Assembly (NCBI RefSeq): GCF_900637295.1
Contig: NZ_LR134363.1
Coordinates: 2,418,001-2,482,000 of the forward strand
DNA: 64,000 bases
DNA from: Actinomyces slackii
GTDB lineage: Bacteria > Actinomycetota > Actinomycetes > Actinomycetales > Actinomycetaceae
Direction of reading: 5' to 3'
The first letter of the stretch is position 1; each line of letters opens with the position of its first letter. Made by a program: the position numbers and the translations under genes. Below, in pieces: positions 1 to 8,465 of this stretch. The notes below the pieces were generated by a model. That model had not been told where the DNA came from, searched no databases, and saw only the letters and a program-made list of their open reading frames with translations.

Positions 1-150
1 CTCGATACCGGCGAAGCCGTGCAGCTCGAAGGTGGTGCGCAGGGCGTCGATGAAGGCCTGCTCGATGATCCGGCCCGCCGGGAGCCACTCGGGGAAGCCG
101 GAGAGTGAGGACATCGCTGCTCGTGCCTGTGCTGCTGCCATGGGCGGCAT
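1..150 (-). CDS. hisS: Histidyl-tRNA synthetase, N-terminal fragment (runs off left edge)
   Basis: Only the first 40-50 codons are inside the window. The reverse strand reads MSSLSGFPEWLPAGRIIEQ and continues into a segment ending LHGFAGIE, which is the typical N-terminus of bacterial class II HisRS just before motif 1. The enzyme charges tRNA-His in the cytoplasm. Three in-frame ATG codons are possible, at 150, 141 and 114; none has a clear Shine-Dalgarno sequence, so the start is uncertain. It lies 27 nt downstream of the MBL-fold hydrolase gene on the same strand and is probably cotranscribed. A hydrolase gene followed by hisS is the usual order in Actinobacteria, which supports the call although the fragment is short. 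Confidence 0.85.
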   Translation of the reverse strand, partial: MPPMAAAQARAAMSSLSGFPEWLPAGRIIEQAFIDALRTTFELHGFAGIE

Positions 151-177
151 TGTGTCATGGCCGGTGCCCGGGCGGGA

Positions 178-1023
178 TCAGGCCTTGAGGTCTCCCCCGC
201 GGACCTTGGCCTCGGCCAGGTAGGGGTTGGCGCGGTGCTCGTGGGCCATGGTGGTGGCAGCGCCGTGACCGGGCAGCAGGACGGTGGCCGGGTCGATGGC
301 TGAGGCCAGGAGTCGCAGGGTGCCCAGCATCTGAACCTGGTCGCCTCCGGGAAGGTCGGTGCGGCCCACCGAGCCCTTGAAGATGACATCGCCGCTCAGG
401 GCGATGAGGTGATCCCGCTCCTGGTCGGCCGCTGAGGGGTCGGCCTCGATGAGCTCGGGGACCTCGGCCTCGATGAGCAGATCGTTGGCGCCCAGGCGGG
501 CGTTGAGGAAGAAGACGCTGGAGCCCTCGGAGTGGCCCGGGGCGGGGACCGCCTGGATCCCGATGCCCGGGACGAGCTCGACGGCGCGGCTGAAGCCATG
601 GCCGGGGAAGGGCCGGATGCCGCTGGGGCGCGCCCAGGGGCTGCCGGCCAGGTCGGCGAATCCCATGCCCTGGGCGCGCACGCCCGTCGTGGCATCGGGA
701 TCCTCCAGGCGGTAGAGGTCGGGCTCGGGGATGTGGACGGGCACGCGGCCTGCGGCCTCGGCGGGGTCAGCCGGGTCCTGGCCGGTCAGCATCCCTGCCG
801 CCGAGGCGGCCTCAATGAGCCTGTGAGTGTCCCAGACGTGGTCGGCGTGGCCGTGGGTCAGGAGGATGGCCCCCAGGGTCAGGCCGTGACCGCGCATCAG
901 GGCCAGGGCTCCGGCCGCGGCGCCGGCCCCCGGGTCGACGACGAGGGCGGGGCTGCCGGGCCCGGGCGCCAGCACGTAGCAGTTGGCGGCGAAGACGGGT
1001 GCGATCGTGCGCTCCAGGATCAT
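178..1023 (-). CDS. MBL-fold metallo-hydrolase (glyoxalase II-like)
   Basis: A 281-residue metallo-beta-lactamase-fold hydrolase. The zinc-binding signature THGHADH sits at residues 56-62, followed by the later ligands in APGHSEGS, LSGDVIF and LLPGHGAAT. This layout is that of glyoxalase II-like thioester hydrolases such as M. tuberculosis Rv2581c, which holds the same place before hisS. The true substrate cannot be read from sequence. A TAGGCT element lies 6 nt before the ATG and no ribosome binding site is visible, so the mRNA may be leaderless. hisS follows 27 nt downstream and is likely cotranscribed. Confidence 0.88.
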   Translation of the reverse strand: MILERTIAPVFAANCYVLAPGPGSPALVVDPGAGAAAGALALMRGHGLTLGAILLTHGHADHVWDTHRLIEAASAAGMLTGQDPADPAEAAGRVPVHIPEPDLYRLEDPDATTGVRAQGMGFADLAGSPWARPSGIRPFPGHGFSRAVELVPGIGIQAVPAPGHSEGSSVFFLNARLGANDLLIEAEVPELIEADPSAADQERDHLIALSGDVIFKGSVGRTDLPGGDQVQMLGTLRLLASAIDPATVLLPGHGAATTMAHEHRANPYLAEAKVRGGDLKA

Positions 1024-1029
1024 GGTGCC

Positions 1030-1035
1030 AGCCTA
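1030..1035 (-). promoter_or_regulatory. Candidate -10 element of a leaderless promoter (MBL hydrolase)
   Basis: TAGGCT on the minus strand matches the actinobacterial -10 pattern TAnnnT and ends 6 nt before the ATG at 1023. Transcription would then begin at or next to the start codon. No clear -35 box is seen. Confidence 0.5.
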
Positions 1036-1132
1036 GCCGCGGGCTCCCGGCGCCCCGCGCATCACCGCCTGGGCCATCCGGCGGCATGAGCGCCGGTGGC
1101 CGGCTCGCAGCGAAGGGGCTCTCACGGGGCGG

Positions 1133-1825
1133 TCAGGCGCCGATGGGCGGCACGGGCCAGGCGAGCTCCCAGCCCAGGGAGTCGCTGATATCCGCCAGGG
1201 CCGCCATCATGACGGGGGCGGCCAGGGGCGCGCTGGATCGCGGGGCATCGGGAAGGGCGGGGAGCGCCGAGGCGAAGAGAACGACCATGGGGCGCCCCGT
1301 CATCGTCGACTCGACCCAGAGCCCGTCCAGGGGGCCCATGCCGTCAGCGGGCTCGGCACGCGCGATCTGCCGGGCCCAGGCGCGACAGGTCGACCGCGGG
1401 GCCGCCATGAGCGAGTGGCTGGCGCCGTGGCGCAGCAGCCAGGGCGAGTCCGTGGCGAGAAGGGCGAGGAGCCGGAGCGGGCGAGCGGGCACGAAGGTGG
1501 TGGCGCATACGCCTGCGCTCATCGGATCGATCCGGCGCTGAGCCTGGAAGACCTCGGCTGCCGCGGTCCGCAGGTCCGTGGCCGCGTAGAGCACTGCGCT
1601 GCCGGGGTGCTCGCCGAGGGGCTGAGGGTGGGGGTCCCATCTCATGGTGGGCAGCGGCCCGAAGGAGCGGAAGGAGTTCCAGGCCGACGGGTGTTCCCCC
1701 GCCGTGCGATGGATGCGCCACAGCAGTCCTTGGTAGGACCGGATGTCCTCAGGGCCGATCCTCAGCGGCACCGGCGGGGAGACGGGGTTCTTCGGGGCAT
1801 CCCAGGACATGGGCGAGGCTGGCAT
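1133..1825 (-). CDS. RES-domain toxin (NAD+-degrading family)
   Basis: A 230-residue protein of the RES family. The fold is marked by LLWRIHR (Arg37), VLYAATDLRTAAAEVF (Tyr80, Glu91) and a C-terminal GLWVESTMTGRPMVVLFAS block. Studied RES toxins, such as MbcT of M. tuberculosis, destroy NAD+ by phosphorolysis or hydrolysis. The gene starts 10 nt after the stop of an Xre/MbcA-type antitoxin gene, the standard antitoxin-then-toxin order of RES-Xre modules. No frameshift is seen, so the toxin may be active. It lies in an accessory patch between relA and hisS. Confidence 0.85.
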   Translation of the reverse strand: MPASPMSWDAPKNPVSPPVPLRIGPEDIRSYQGLLWRIHRTAGEHPSAWNSFRSFGPLPTMRWDPHPQPLGEHPGSAVLYAATDLRTAAAEVFQAQRRIDPMSAGVCATTFVPARPLRLLALLATDSPWLLRHGASHSLMAAPRSTCRAWARQIARAEPADGMGPLDGLWVESTMTGRPMVVLFASALPALPDAPRSSAPLAAPVMMAALADISDSLGWELAWPVPPIGA

Positions 1826-1835
1826 GTCGGGCTGC

Positions 1836-2414
1836 TCAGGCCGCCCGGGCCGCGGCGTCGAGCAGTGCGACGACCGGCTCGATCCCCTCCCCGAGCAGGA
1901 GATGGTCCACTGGGCTGCGGCCTCCCAGCGACTCCTCCGGGGAGGTCATGATGACGGCGACATCGATACCGGCCAGCTCCTGCGGGATTCGTGAGACCAC
2001 CTCCCCCAGGCGGGGAAGCGCGTGCCCGGAGGCGAACTGCCAGCGCCAGTAGCGCTTGCGGCCCCCCACCATGGTGGAGGCAAGCGGCGTCGAGGCGGCG
2101 CGATGGGAGAGCCTGGAGGGGCTGATGCCGAGCTCCTCGGCCGCCTGCGCGGCGGACAGGGTGAGCTCCAGGGTCCGGTTGATAATCATCTCGGCATGGC
2201 CAGTGGCCAGGCGGGCGGCGTCCTGGGTGGACCATGACCGCAGGCGTTCGGGCTCGCTCAGGCCACCGTGCTCCAGGAGGTCGGCCAGCATGCTCTCCCC
2301 CACCGCCATGGCGCGCGGCGCCTGGCGCAGCATGGCCTGGAGCTGGCGGGCGTAGGCCTCCTCGTCGTAGTCGAGGCCCTGCTCGGCGTAGACATCGGCG
2401 ATGGTCAGAGTCAT
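1836..2414 (-). CDS. Xre/MbcA/ParS-family antitoxin
   Basis: A 192-residue antitoxin paired with the RES toxin. A central helix-turn-helix-like segment (LSAAQAAEELGISPSRLSH, about residues 84-102) should bind DNA. The C-terminus (PEESLGGRSPVDHLLLGEG) has the LGG-x-SP-x-x-LL pattern of the MbcA/ParS/Xre toxin-binding domain. The ATG at 2414 is chosen because a GAGGAG ribosome binding site lies 5-10 nt upstream; a longer reading frame begins at 2489 without such a site. Antitoxins of this type usually repress their own operon, and a palindrome sits in the presumed promoter. Confidence 0.85.
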   Translation of the reverse strand: MTLTIADVYAEQGLDYDEEAYARQLQAMLRQAPRAMAVGESMLADLLEHGGLSEPERLRSWSTQDAARLATGHAEMIINRTLELTLSAAQAAEELGISPSRLSHRAASTPLASTMVGGRKRYWRWQFASGHALPRLGEVVSRIPQELAGIDVAVIMTSPEESLGGRSPVDHLLLGEGIEPVVALLDAAARAA

Positions 2415-2470
2415 CCGGTTCTCCTCTCCCGCGGATCTCGGCACTGGAGGCCGCCGAATGGACGCAACTG

Positions 2471-2499
2471 ATTCTACCGTGTTGCGCATTCATGCGCCA
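2471..2499 (-). promoter_or_regulatory. Candidate promoter and operator of the RES/Xre operon
   Basis: TAGAAT on the minus strand (2476-2471) fits a -10 element about 57 nt before the antitoxin ATG. The palindrome GCGCATGAATGCGC (2484-2497) lies where the -10/-35 spacer would be, a typical place for an autorepressing antitoxin to bind. No good -35 box is seen, and the operator role is inferred. Confidence 0.4.
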
Positions 2500-2665
2500 T
2501 GGCAGCCGATGGCAAGCAGGACTCGGACTTATGCGGGGTTGCGGGTAGGCTCGGCGCACTGGCGCCTACCGGCCCAGTGGACCGCCATCCGGCTGAGGAG
2601 GCCGGGCGCGAACGGAACAGGGATCAGATCCTCCCTCACCCCGTCACTATTCGAAGGAGCACCCC

Positions 2666-4408
2666 GTGACCGAGCAGAACCAGCGCGACACCGAGCTGAC
2701 GGCCGCTGCCACGTCCACCCCCGAGGCGGAGGAGTCCGCCACCGCCGACCCGGCCGAGAGCAGTGTCGAGCCCTCGGCCACCAGCACCGAGGCCGGGACT
2801 CAGACCGGGACCGATGCGGGCGTCGATCTCGACGCCCCCGCCCCGCAGGCCCCCTCGGCTGATCCCGCTGACGCCGCCGAGGAGGCCGAGCCGGCCCTTG
2901 AGGTCCCTGAGACCACAGAACCGGTCGAGTCCGCCGAGGCCGACCAGGCCCAGGACGCTGCACCGGCCGCCGAGGACGCTCCGACCGAGGACGCCGCACC
3001 GGCCGCCGAGGAGGCTCAGGCCGCTTCGGCCCAGGACGACGCCGATCCTGCCGCCGAGGATGCTCCGGTCCAGGATGCTCCGGTCCAGGATGCTCCGGCC
3101 GCCGAGGCTGACGGTCAGGGCGGTGCTCCCGCAGCCCCTGCGCAGGCACCGGTGGACCCCCAGGAGGCCATGGATGCCGCCAAGTGGGGCCGCGTGGACG
3201 GCGAGGGTCGGGTCTATGTGCAGGATGGTGGCGCGGAGCGCGAGGTGGGCCAGTTCCCCGACGCCCCCGTGGCCGAGGCGATGGCCTTCTACGTGCGCCG
3301 CTACCTCGACCTCAAGGCCACGGTGGATCTGTTCGCCACTCGCCTGCCCCAGCTCAGCGTCCGGGAGATCGACTCAACGCTGAAGTCCGTTGAGGAGTCG
3401 CTGGCCGAGCCCGCTGCCGTGGGCGATCTGGAGGGCCTGCGCGCCCGCTTCAACGCCTTGAAGGCCGTGGCCGCCGAGCGTCGGGCCGCCGTCGCCGCCG
3501 AGCGCGCCGCCGCCAAGGAGCAGGCCTTCAAGGAGCGCACCGCCATCGTGGAGCGCGCTGAGGCCATCGCCGCCCAGGACCCGGCCCGCACCCAGTGGAA
3601 GAGCTCGGGCGCCGAGCTGCGCGAGCTGCTGGAGACCTGGAAGCAGGCTCAGCGCCGCGGGCCCCGCCTGGACAAGGCCTCCGAGGACGGGCTGTGGAAG
3701 CGCTTCTCCCACGCGCGTACCACCTTTGACCGGCACCGCCGGCAGTTCTTCAGCGAGTTGGACGCCAAGCAGTCCAAGGTCAAGGAGGCCAAGGAGGCGC
3801 TGATCAAGCGCGCTGAGGAGCTCCAGCACTCCACGGACTGGGCGGGCACCTCGGCGAAGTACCGCGACCTCATGACCGAGTGGAAGAAGGCCGGGCGGGC
3901 CTCGCGCAAGGAGGACGACGCGCTGTGGGCCCGCTTCCGCGCCGCCCAGCAGGTCTTCTTCGACGCGCGCCGGGCCAAGGACGAGGCCGCCGACGCCGAG
4001 TTCGCCGAGAACCTCAAGGTCAAGGAGGCCCTCGTGGCCAAGGCCGAGGCACTGCTGCCGATCAAGGATGTCAAGGCCGCCAAGAAGGCGCTGCGCCCCA
4101 TCCAGGACGCCTGGGACGAGGCCGGCCGTGTGCCGCGCTCGGCCCTGCGGCGCATCGAGGGGCGCATGCGCGCCGTCGAGGATGCCGTGCGCGAGGCTGA
4201 GAACGCCGAGTGGCGCCGCTCCGACCCGGAGACCAAGGCTCGCGCCGAGGGCCTGGCCGGCCAGCTGGAGGATGCCATCGCCAGCCTGGAGGCCGACCTG
4301 GCCAAGGCCCAGGCCGCGGGCGATGCCAAGAAGATCGCCGAGGCAGAGGCAGCGCTGACCGCCCGCCGCGCCTGGCTGGACCAGGTGCGGCGCTCCGCCA
4401 AGGCCTGA
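2666..4408 (+). CDS. DUF349 domain-containing protein
   Basis: A 580-residue protein. The first 165 residues or so are acidic and low-complexity (Ala, Glu, Asp, Pro), with repeats such as APVQDAPVQDAP, and are probably disordered. The rest is highly charged and helical and carries at least three DUF349 repeats, each with a WK/WD core ending near a Gly-Arg (for example EWKKAGRASRKEDDALWARF). GTG at 2666 is the start: AAGGAG lies 6 nt upstream. The function is not established; DUF349 proteins are common near relA in Actinobacteria. A strong hairpin follows the stop. Confidence 0.85.
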   Translation: MTEQNQRDTELTAAATSTPEAEESATADPAESSVEPSATSTEAGTQTGTDAGVDLDAPAPQAPSADPADAAEEAEPALEVPETTEPVESAEADQAQDAAPAAEDAPTEDAAPAAEEAQAASAQDDADPAAEDAPVQDAPVQDAPAAEADGQGGAPAAPAQAPVDPQEAMDAAKWGRVDGEGRVYVQDGGAEREVGQFPDAPVAEAMAFYVRRYLDLKATVDLFATRLPQLSVREIDSTLKSVEESLAEPAAVGDLEGLRARFNALKAVAAERRAAVAAERAAAKEQAFKERTAIVERAEAIAAQDPARTQWKSSGAELRELLETWKQAQRRGPRLDKASEDGLWKRFSHARTTFDRHRRQFFSELDAKQSKVKEAKEALIKRAEELQHSTDWAGTSAKYRDLMTEWKKAGRASRKEDDALWARFRAAQQVFFDARRAKDEAADAEFAENLKVKEALVAKAEALLPIKDVKAAKKALRPIQDAWDEAGRVPRSALRRIEGRMRAVEDAVREAENAEWRRSDPETKARAEGLAGQLEDAIASLEADLAKAQAAGDAKKIAEAEAALTARRAWLDQVRRSAKA

Positions 4409-4421
4409 GGCCGCGGACTGC

Positions 4422-5324
4422 TCAGATGGGCCGCTGTCTCCCCGCAGAGGGAGGCAGCGGCCCATCGCCGTGGTCAGCGCGGGCACCATCGCCGCTGGGG
4501 CCGCCCACCGAGGCGCCTGAGTCCCACCGCGCAGCGGCGGGGTCCACGCCCTGGGCCCTGGCGCCGACCTCGACGACTGCTCTGAGCCAGGCGGCCAGGC
4601 CCACGGCGCGCCGGTCGTAGTGCCGGGCGAAGCGCTCGTCGGAGGTGTATCTGCGGGCGATGAGCACCTGCTTGGCCACTGAGACCTCGAACCATCGGTT
4701 GAGATCGGCGCGATGATGCTCGGCCAGTTCGTTGGCGCGCCGGCTGCCCGGCTCCACACCCTGGACGAAGGCCTGGGCCAGGTCGGCCTCCAGGTCCTCG
4801 GTCTCCTCATGGGCCCGGATCCAGTCCGGCTTGGACATGCGGGCCTGGCGGCGGGCGGCCTCGGCCCAATCCTGAGTGCCGCCCCACCGCTCCTCGGCCT
4901 CCTGGGCGTAGGACGGCCCCCAGTCGGAATCCCAGATCTCGGCCTGCTCGGCGGCGCTCAGCGATTGACCCATGGCCCGCCTGCCCATCATGGTGTCGAT
5001 GGCTCGCACCATCGCCTGCATCCGGCAGATCCGCTCCTCCAGCAGCTCGCGCTGGCGCGCAAGATGGGCCGCGGCGTCGCTGCCCGGCTCGGCGAGCACC
5101 CGCCCGATCTCCGCCAGGCTCAGGCCCGTCTGCCGGTAGACCAGGACCTGCTGGACCCGCTGGGCATCCTCCTCGGAGTAGAGGCGGTAGCCCGCCCGGC
5201 TGCGCCGTGAGGGGACGACCAGCCCGATCTCGTCCCAGTAGTGCAGGGTGCGCACGCTCAGGCCCATCAGAGAGGCGAGCGCCCCCACGGTCATCCCACT
5301 GCCAGGGCCAGTCGTGTCAGTCAT
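4422..5324 (-). CDS. MerR-family regulator with TipAS-type ligand domain
   Basis: A 300-residue regulator. The N-terminal winged helix (MTVGALASLMGLSVRTLHYW, then SRAGYRLYSEEDAQRVQQVL) is classical MerR. A coiled-coil linker follows, and the C-terminal 140 residues, rich in Trp and acidic residues and ending in a helix set around HHRADLNRWFEVS and ARHYDRRAVG, resemble the TipAS drug-recognition domain. TipA-type proteins bind peptide antibiotics and activate their target promoters. The ATG at 5324 is preferred over an in-frame GTG at 5342, but neither has a strong ribosome binding site. The last codons overlap a terminator-like hairpin. No target gene is evident nearby. Confidence 0.82.
   Translation of the reverse strand: MTDTTGPGSGMTVGALASLMGLSVRTLHYWDEIGLVVPSRRSRAGYRLYSEEDAQRVQQVLVYRQTGLSLAEIGRVLAEPGSDAAAHLARQRELLEERICRMQAMVRAIDTMMGRRAMGQSLSAAEQAEIWDSDWGPSYAQEAEERWGGTQDWAEAARRQARMSKPDWIRAHEETEDLEADLAQAFVQGVEPGSRRANELAEHHRADLNRWFEVSVAKQVLIARRYTSDERFARHYDRRAVGLAAWLRAVVEVGARAQGVDPAAARWDSGASVGGPSGDGARADHGDGPLPPSAGRQRPI
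4425..4466. terminator. Bidirectional terminator-like hairpin inside the MerR gene 3' end
   Basis: An 18-bp stem with one G-T wobble (arms 4425-4442 and 4449-4466) and a 6-nt loop. It lies 16 nt after the DUF349 stop codon and covers the last codons of the convergent MerR gene, so it encodes that protein's C-terminus and could terminate transcription from both sides. There is no T-run, so termination is inferred. Confidence 0.6.
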
Positions 5325-5403
5325 GATCAGAGCATCTCTCACCCGAGCAGCCTCATGCCTGACGTCGCGTGAGGGTCAAGGGGCGCCACGCCCCTGGCAG
5401 CGA

Positions 5404-5415
5404 GTTATCCACAGG
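5404..5415. promoter_or_regulatory. DnaA-box-like site
   Basis: TTATCCACA (5405-5413) is identical to the DnaA box consensus. Its 12-nt context GTTATCCACAGG recurs as the exact reverse complement at 56336-56347. It is intergenic, 48 nt upstream of the AbiEi-like gene. A single isolated box does not show an origin; it may titrate DnaA or be chance. Confidence 0.45.
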
Positions 5416-5462
5416 GCACGTCTGCGGTGGCGAGAACCGGGGCGAGGGCCCCAGGATGAGTC

Positions 5463-6062
5463 ATGGCCCGCATCATCACGGTTCCCGGCCACGCCGCACT
5501 GGCGCATCTGGCCCCCCGCCCGAGCTCGCCGATCCTTGCCGCCGTGGATGAGGAGGAGGCCCGTCTTCTGCGCTGCGCGGATCTCGATAAGCGGCTCTTC
5601 GCCACGGTGCTGGGACGCCCCTACCCTCTCGATCTGCTCTCCAGCCCCGAGGGGCGGGTGGCGGCTCTCGAGCCCGAGCTGCCCGCCAGAGGCGCCCTGC
5701 TCGCCTCGACCGCCCTGTGGGTCCACACCGGTGGCATCCCGCCCCACCAGCTCGTCATCGGGGTGGCCGACCGCGACCGGGGGCGCTGGCGCCGTCATAC
5801 CCTGCACCGCACGGTTCTGCCCCACGCCGACCTGGTGACCATCGGGGGCCGCGCCTGCGCGAGCCTGGCCCGCGCCGCCGTCGACATCGCCCGTACCGCG
5901 CCACCGGCTCAGGCCGTCCGGGCCCTCCTGGCCGCCAGAACCGCCGGGGTCAGTCGGATCGAGCTCCTCCTCGCCCTGTCCCACTGCCGGGGAGCAGCCG
6001 CCGTCGGGCGGCCCCGCGCCGAGCGGATCATCGAGCAGCTGCCCGCCGTTCTCAGCCCTTGA
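5463..6062 (+). CDS. Hypothetical protein, weakly AbiEi-antitoxin-like
   Basis: A 199-residue protein that I do not recognise with certainty. The central ALLASTALWVHTG, the Val/Ile-rich strands and the segment VTIGGRACASLARAAVDIAR followed by RALLAARTAGVSRIELLLAL resemble the C-terminal half of actinobacterial AbiEi-family type IV antitoxin or transcriptional regulator proteins. The usual N-terminal winged helix is not evident. No AbiEii-type nucleotidyltransferase toxin lies next to it, so it would be an orphan. ATG at 5463 has AGGA 6 nt upstream. Its 3' end overlaps the convergent relA gene by 11 bp. Confidence 0.55.
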   Translation: MARIITVPGHAALAHLAPRPSSPILAAVDEEEARLLRCADLDKRLFATVLGRPYPLDLLSSPEGRVAALEPELPARGALLASTALWVHTGGIPPHQLVIGVADRDRGRWRRHTLHRTVLPHADLVTIGGRACASLARAAVDIARTAPPAQAVRALLAARTAGVSRIELLLALSHCRGAAAVGRPRAERIIEQLPAVLSP

Positions 6063-8379
6063 CCGGTCGTGCGGAGGACAGGGATCGCCGTGCCTCGAAG
6101 ATCCCGTCGATTCGCCGCAGCGCCGCCAGGGTGTGGTCCAGGTGCCCGGCCTCGGCGAGCTCGACGACGAAGCGGCCCTTGACCACCCGGTCCCTGCTGG
6201 TGCTGATGTTGGCGCTGATGAGATTGACATGCCCCTCGGCCAGAGCCCGGGTGATGTCCACCAGGAGACCACCGCGGTCCAGGGCCTCGACCTCGACCTG
6301 GACCAGGTAGGCCGATTGGGCGCGCTCCGCCCAGGCGACCCCCACCAGGCGCTCAGGCTCGCGCTGGAGCTGGGCGACGTTCTGGCAGTCCGCCCGGTGC
6401 ACCGAGATTCCTGAGCCACGGGTGATGAAGCCCATGATGGGATCCCCGGGCATGGGGGTGCAGCAGCGCGCGAGCTTGACGTAGACGTCCCCCGCGTCCA
6501 TGCCGGCCACCACCACGCCGGAATCGGTGGTGCGGTGCCGGCGCTGGCTGGTCGCGCGCGTGGGCAGGATGCCCTCGGCCAGGGTCTCCTCGGCGCCGTC
6601 CTCCCCGCCCATGGCGGACACGAGGGTGTCGACCACGTGCTGGGCGGAGACATGCCCCTCCCCCACTGCGGCGTAGAGCCCGTCAATATCGCCCTTGTCG
6701 AGGGTCTTGGCCACATCCATGAGGGAGTCATGGCTCATGAGGCGCTGGATGGGGAGGTCCTTCTTGCGCATTGCGCGCGCGATGGCTCCCTTGCCCTCCT
6801 CGATGGCCTCCTCGCGGCGCTCCTTGGAGAACCAGGAGCGGATCTTGTTGCGGGCGCGCGTGGAGCCCACGAAGCTCAGCCAGTCCCGGGAGGGGCCGGC
6901 ATTGGCGGCCTTGGAGGTGAAGACCTCGACGGTGTCGCCGTTCTCCAGGCGGGTGTCCAGGGGGACCAGGCGCCCGTTGACGCGGGCCCCCACCGTGCGG
7001 TGACCGACCTCGGTGTGCACCGCATAGGCGAAGTCCACCGGTGTCGCCCCCGAGGGCAGGGAGCGCACATCGCCCTTGGGGGTGAAGACGTAGACCTGGG
7101 TGCCGGCCATCTCGTAGCGCAGGGCGTCGAGGAACTCCGCAGGGTCCTGGGTCTCCTTCTGCCAGTCCAGCAGCTGGCGCAGCCAGCCCATCTCGGAGCC
7201 GTCCCCCTCCTTGCCCCCGCCCAAGGGGCTGGGTCCAGAGGCGTTGGGGTCCTCCTTGTACTTCCAGTGGGCAGCCACCCCGTACTCGGCCATGCGGTGC
7301 ATCTCATGGGTGCGGATCTGGATCTCCACGGGATTGCCGCCGGGGCCCACCACGGTGGTGTGCAGGGACTGGTAGAGGTTGAACTTGGGAACGGCGATGT
7401 AGTCCTTGAAGCGCCCGCTCATCGGGGTCCAGCGCGAGTGCAGGGAGCCCAGAACGGCGTAGCAGTCCTGGATGGAGTCCACGATGACGCGCACGGCCAC
7501 CAGGTCGTAGATGTCGTCGAAGTCCTTGCCCCGCACGATCATCTTCTGGTAGATCGAGTAGTAGTGCTTGGGCCTGCCGGTGACCACGCCCTTGATCTTG
7601 TTGACCCGCAGATCCTCCTCGATCTGCAGGCGGACCTGGCGCAGGTACTCCTCCCGGGCCGGGGCCCGGTCGGCCACCATGCGCTCGATCTCCTCGTAGA
7701 CCCCGGGATACAGGGCGCGGAAGGAGCGGTCCTCCAGCTCCCACTTGATCGTGTTCATGCCCAGGCGGTGAGCCAGGGGCGCGTAGATCTCCAGGGTCTC
7801 CTTGGCCTTGCGGGCGGCGCTCCCCGCGGAGACGTACTTCCAGGTGCGGGCGTTGTGCAGGCGATCCCCCAGCTTGATGACCAGGACCCGGATGTCCTTG
7901 GACATGGCGATGATCATCTTGCGGACGGTCTCGGCCTGGGCCGCGTCCCCGTACTGGAGCTTGTCCAGCTTGGTCACGCCGTCGACCAGCAGGGCGATCT
8001 CATCGCCGAAGTCCGCTCGCAGCCGCTCCAGGCTGTAGTCGGTGTCCTCGACGGTGTCATGCAGCACGGCAGCGGCCAGGGTCTGGGGCGTCATCCCCAG
8101 TTCGGCGAGGATCGTGGCCACCGCGACGGGGTGGGTGATGTAGGGCTCGCCGGACTTGCGCCGCTGCCCGTCATGGGCCTTCTGCGCCACCTCATAGGCG
8201 CGCACGATCAGGCTCGTGTCGGCCTTGGGGTGATTGGCCCTCACCGCCCTCAGAAGAGGCTCGATGGCCGCCGGCGTGGAGTGGCCCCGGGAGCCGAACC
8301 AGGCCAGCCGACTGCGCACGCGCGAGCCGGGGACGATGCTGTCCCCGGTCGTGTCCGTGGCGCTTCTGGTCTCCGTCAT
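6052..8379 (-). CDS. relA: Bifunctional (p)ppGpp synthetase/hydrolase
   Basis: A 775-residue long RSH enzyme of the stringent response. Order: HD hydrolase domain with intact metal site (LHDTVEDTD, His107-Asp108), synthetase domain (GRPKHYYSIYQKM through NLYQSLHTTV, about residues 245-370), TGS domain (VYVFTPKGDVRSLPSGATP), helical region, and a C-terminal ACT domain. Both catalytic centres look complete. The ATG at 8379 is chosen because homologous sequence starts there and TATGAT lies 6 nt upstream, suggesting a leaderless mRNA; a longer frame to 9222 overlaps apt and is not coding. It lies downstream of secDF-apt as in most Actinobacteria. Confidence 0.95.
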   Translation of the reverse strand: MTETRSATDTTGDSIVPGSRVRSRLAWFGSRGHSTPAAIEPLLRAVRANHPKADTSLIVRAYEVAQKAHDGQRRKSGEPYITHPVAVATILAELGMTPQTLAAAVLHDTVEDTDYSLERLRADFGDEIALLVDGVTKLDKLQYGDAAQAETVRKMIIAMSKDIRVLVIKLGDRLHNARTWKYVSAGSAARKAKETLEIYAPLAHRLGMNTIKWELEDRSFRALYPGVYEEIERMVADRAPAREEYLRQVRLQIEEDLRVNKIKGVVTGRPKHYYSIYQKMIVRGKDFDDIYDLVAVRVIVDSIQDCYAVLGSLHSRWTPMSGRFKDYIAVPKFNLYQSLHTTVVGPGGNPVEIQIRTHEMHRMAEYGVAAHWKYKEDPNASGPSPLGGGKEGDGSEMGWLRQLLDWQKETQDPAEFLDALRYEMAGTQVYVFTPKGDVRSLPSGATPVDFAYAVHTEVGHRTVGARVNGRLVPLDTRLENGDTVEVFTSKAANAGPSRDWLSFVGSTRARNKIRSWFSKERREEAIEEGKGAIARAMRKKDLPIQRLMSHDSLMDVAKTLDKGDIDGLYAAVGEGHVSAQHVVDTLVSAMGGEDGAEETLAEGILPTRATSQRRHRTTDSGVVVAGMDAGDVYVKLARCCTPMPGDPIMGFITRGSGISVHRADCQNVAQLQREPERLVGVAWAERAQSAYLVQVEVEALDRGGLLVDITRALAEGHVNLISANISTSRDRVVKGRFVVELAEAGHLDHTLAALRRIDGIFEARRSLSSARPVKG

Positions 8380-8385
8380 TGCGGC

Positions 8386-8391
8386 ATCATA
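8386..8391 (-). promoter_or_regulatory. Candidate -10 element of relA, leaderless
   Basis: TATGAT on the minus strand, one base from TATAAT, ends 6 nt before the relA ATG at 8379. No ribosome binding site is present, so transcription may begin at the start codon. The -35 region is not recognisable. Confidence 0.55.
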
Positions 8392-8465
8392 TCCGCCTAT
8401 GGACCGTGCCGCCTCTTCCAGGCCCTCAGCGCAGTGGAGCCCTGGCCGGTCAGGCCGCCGGCCCG

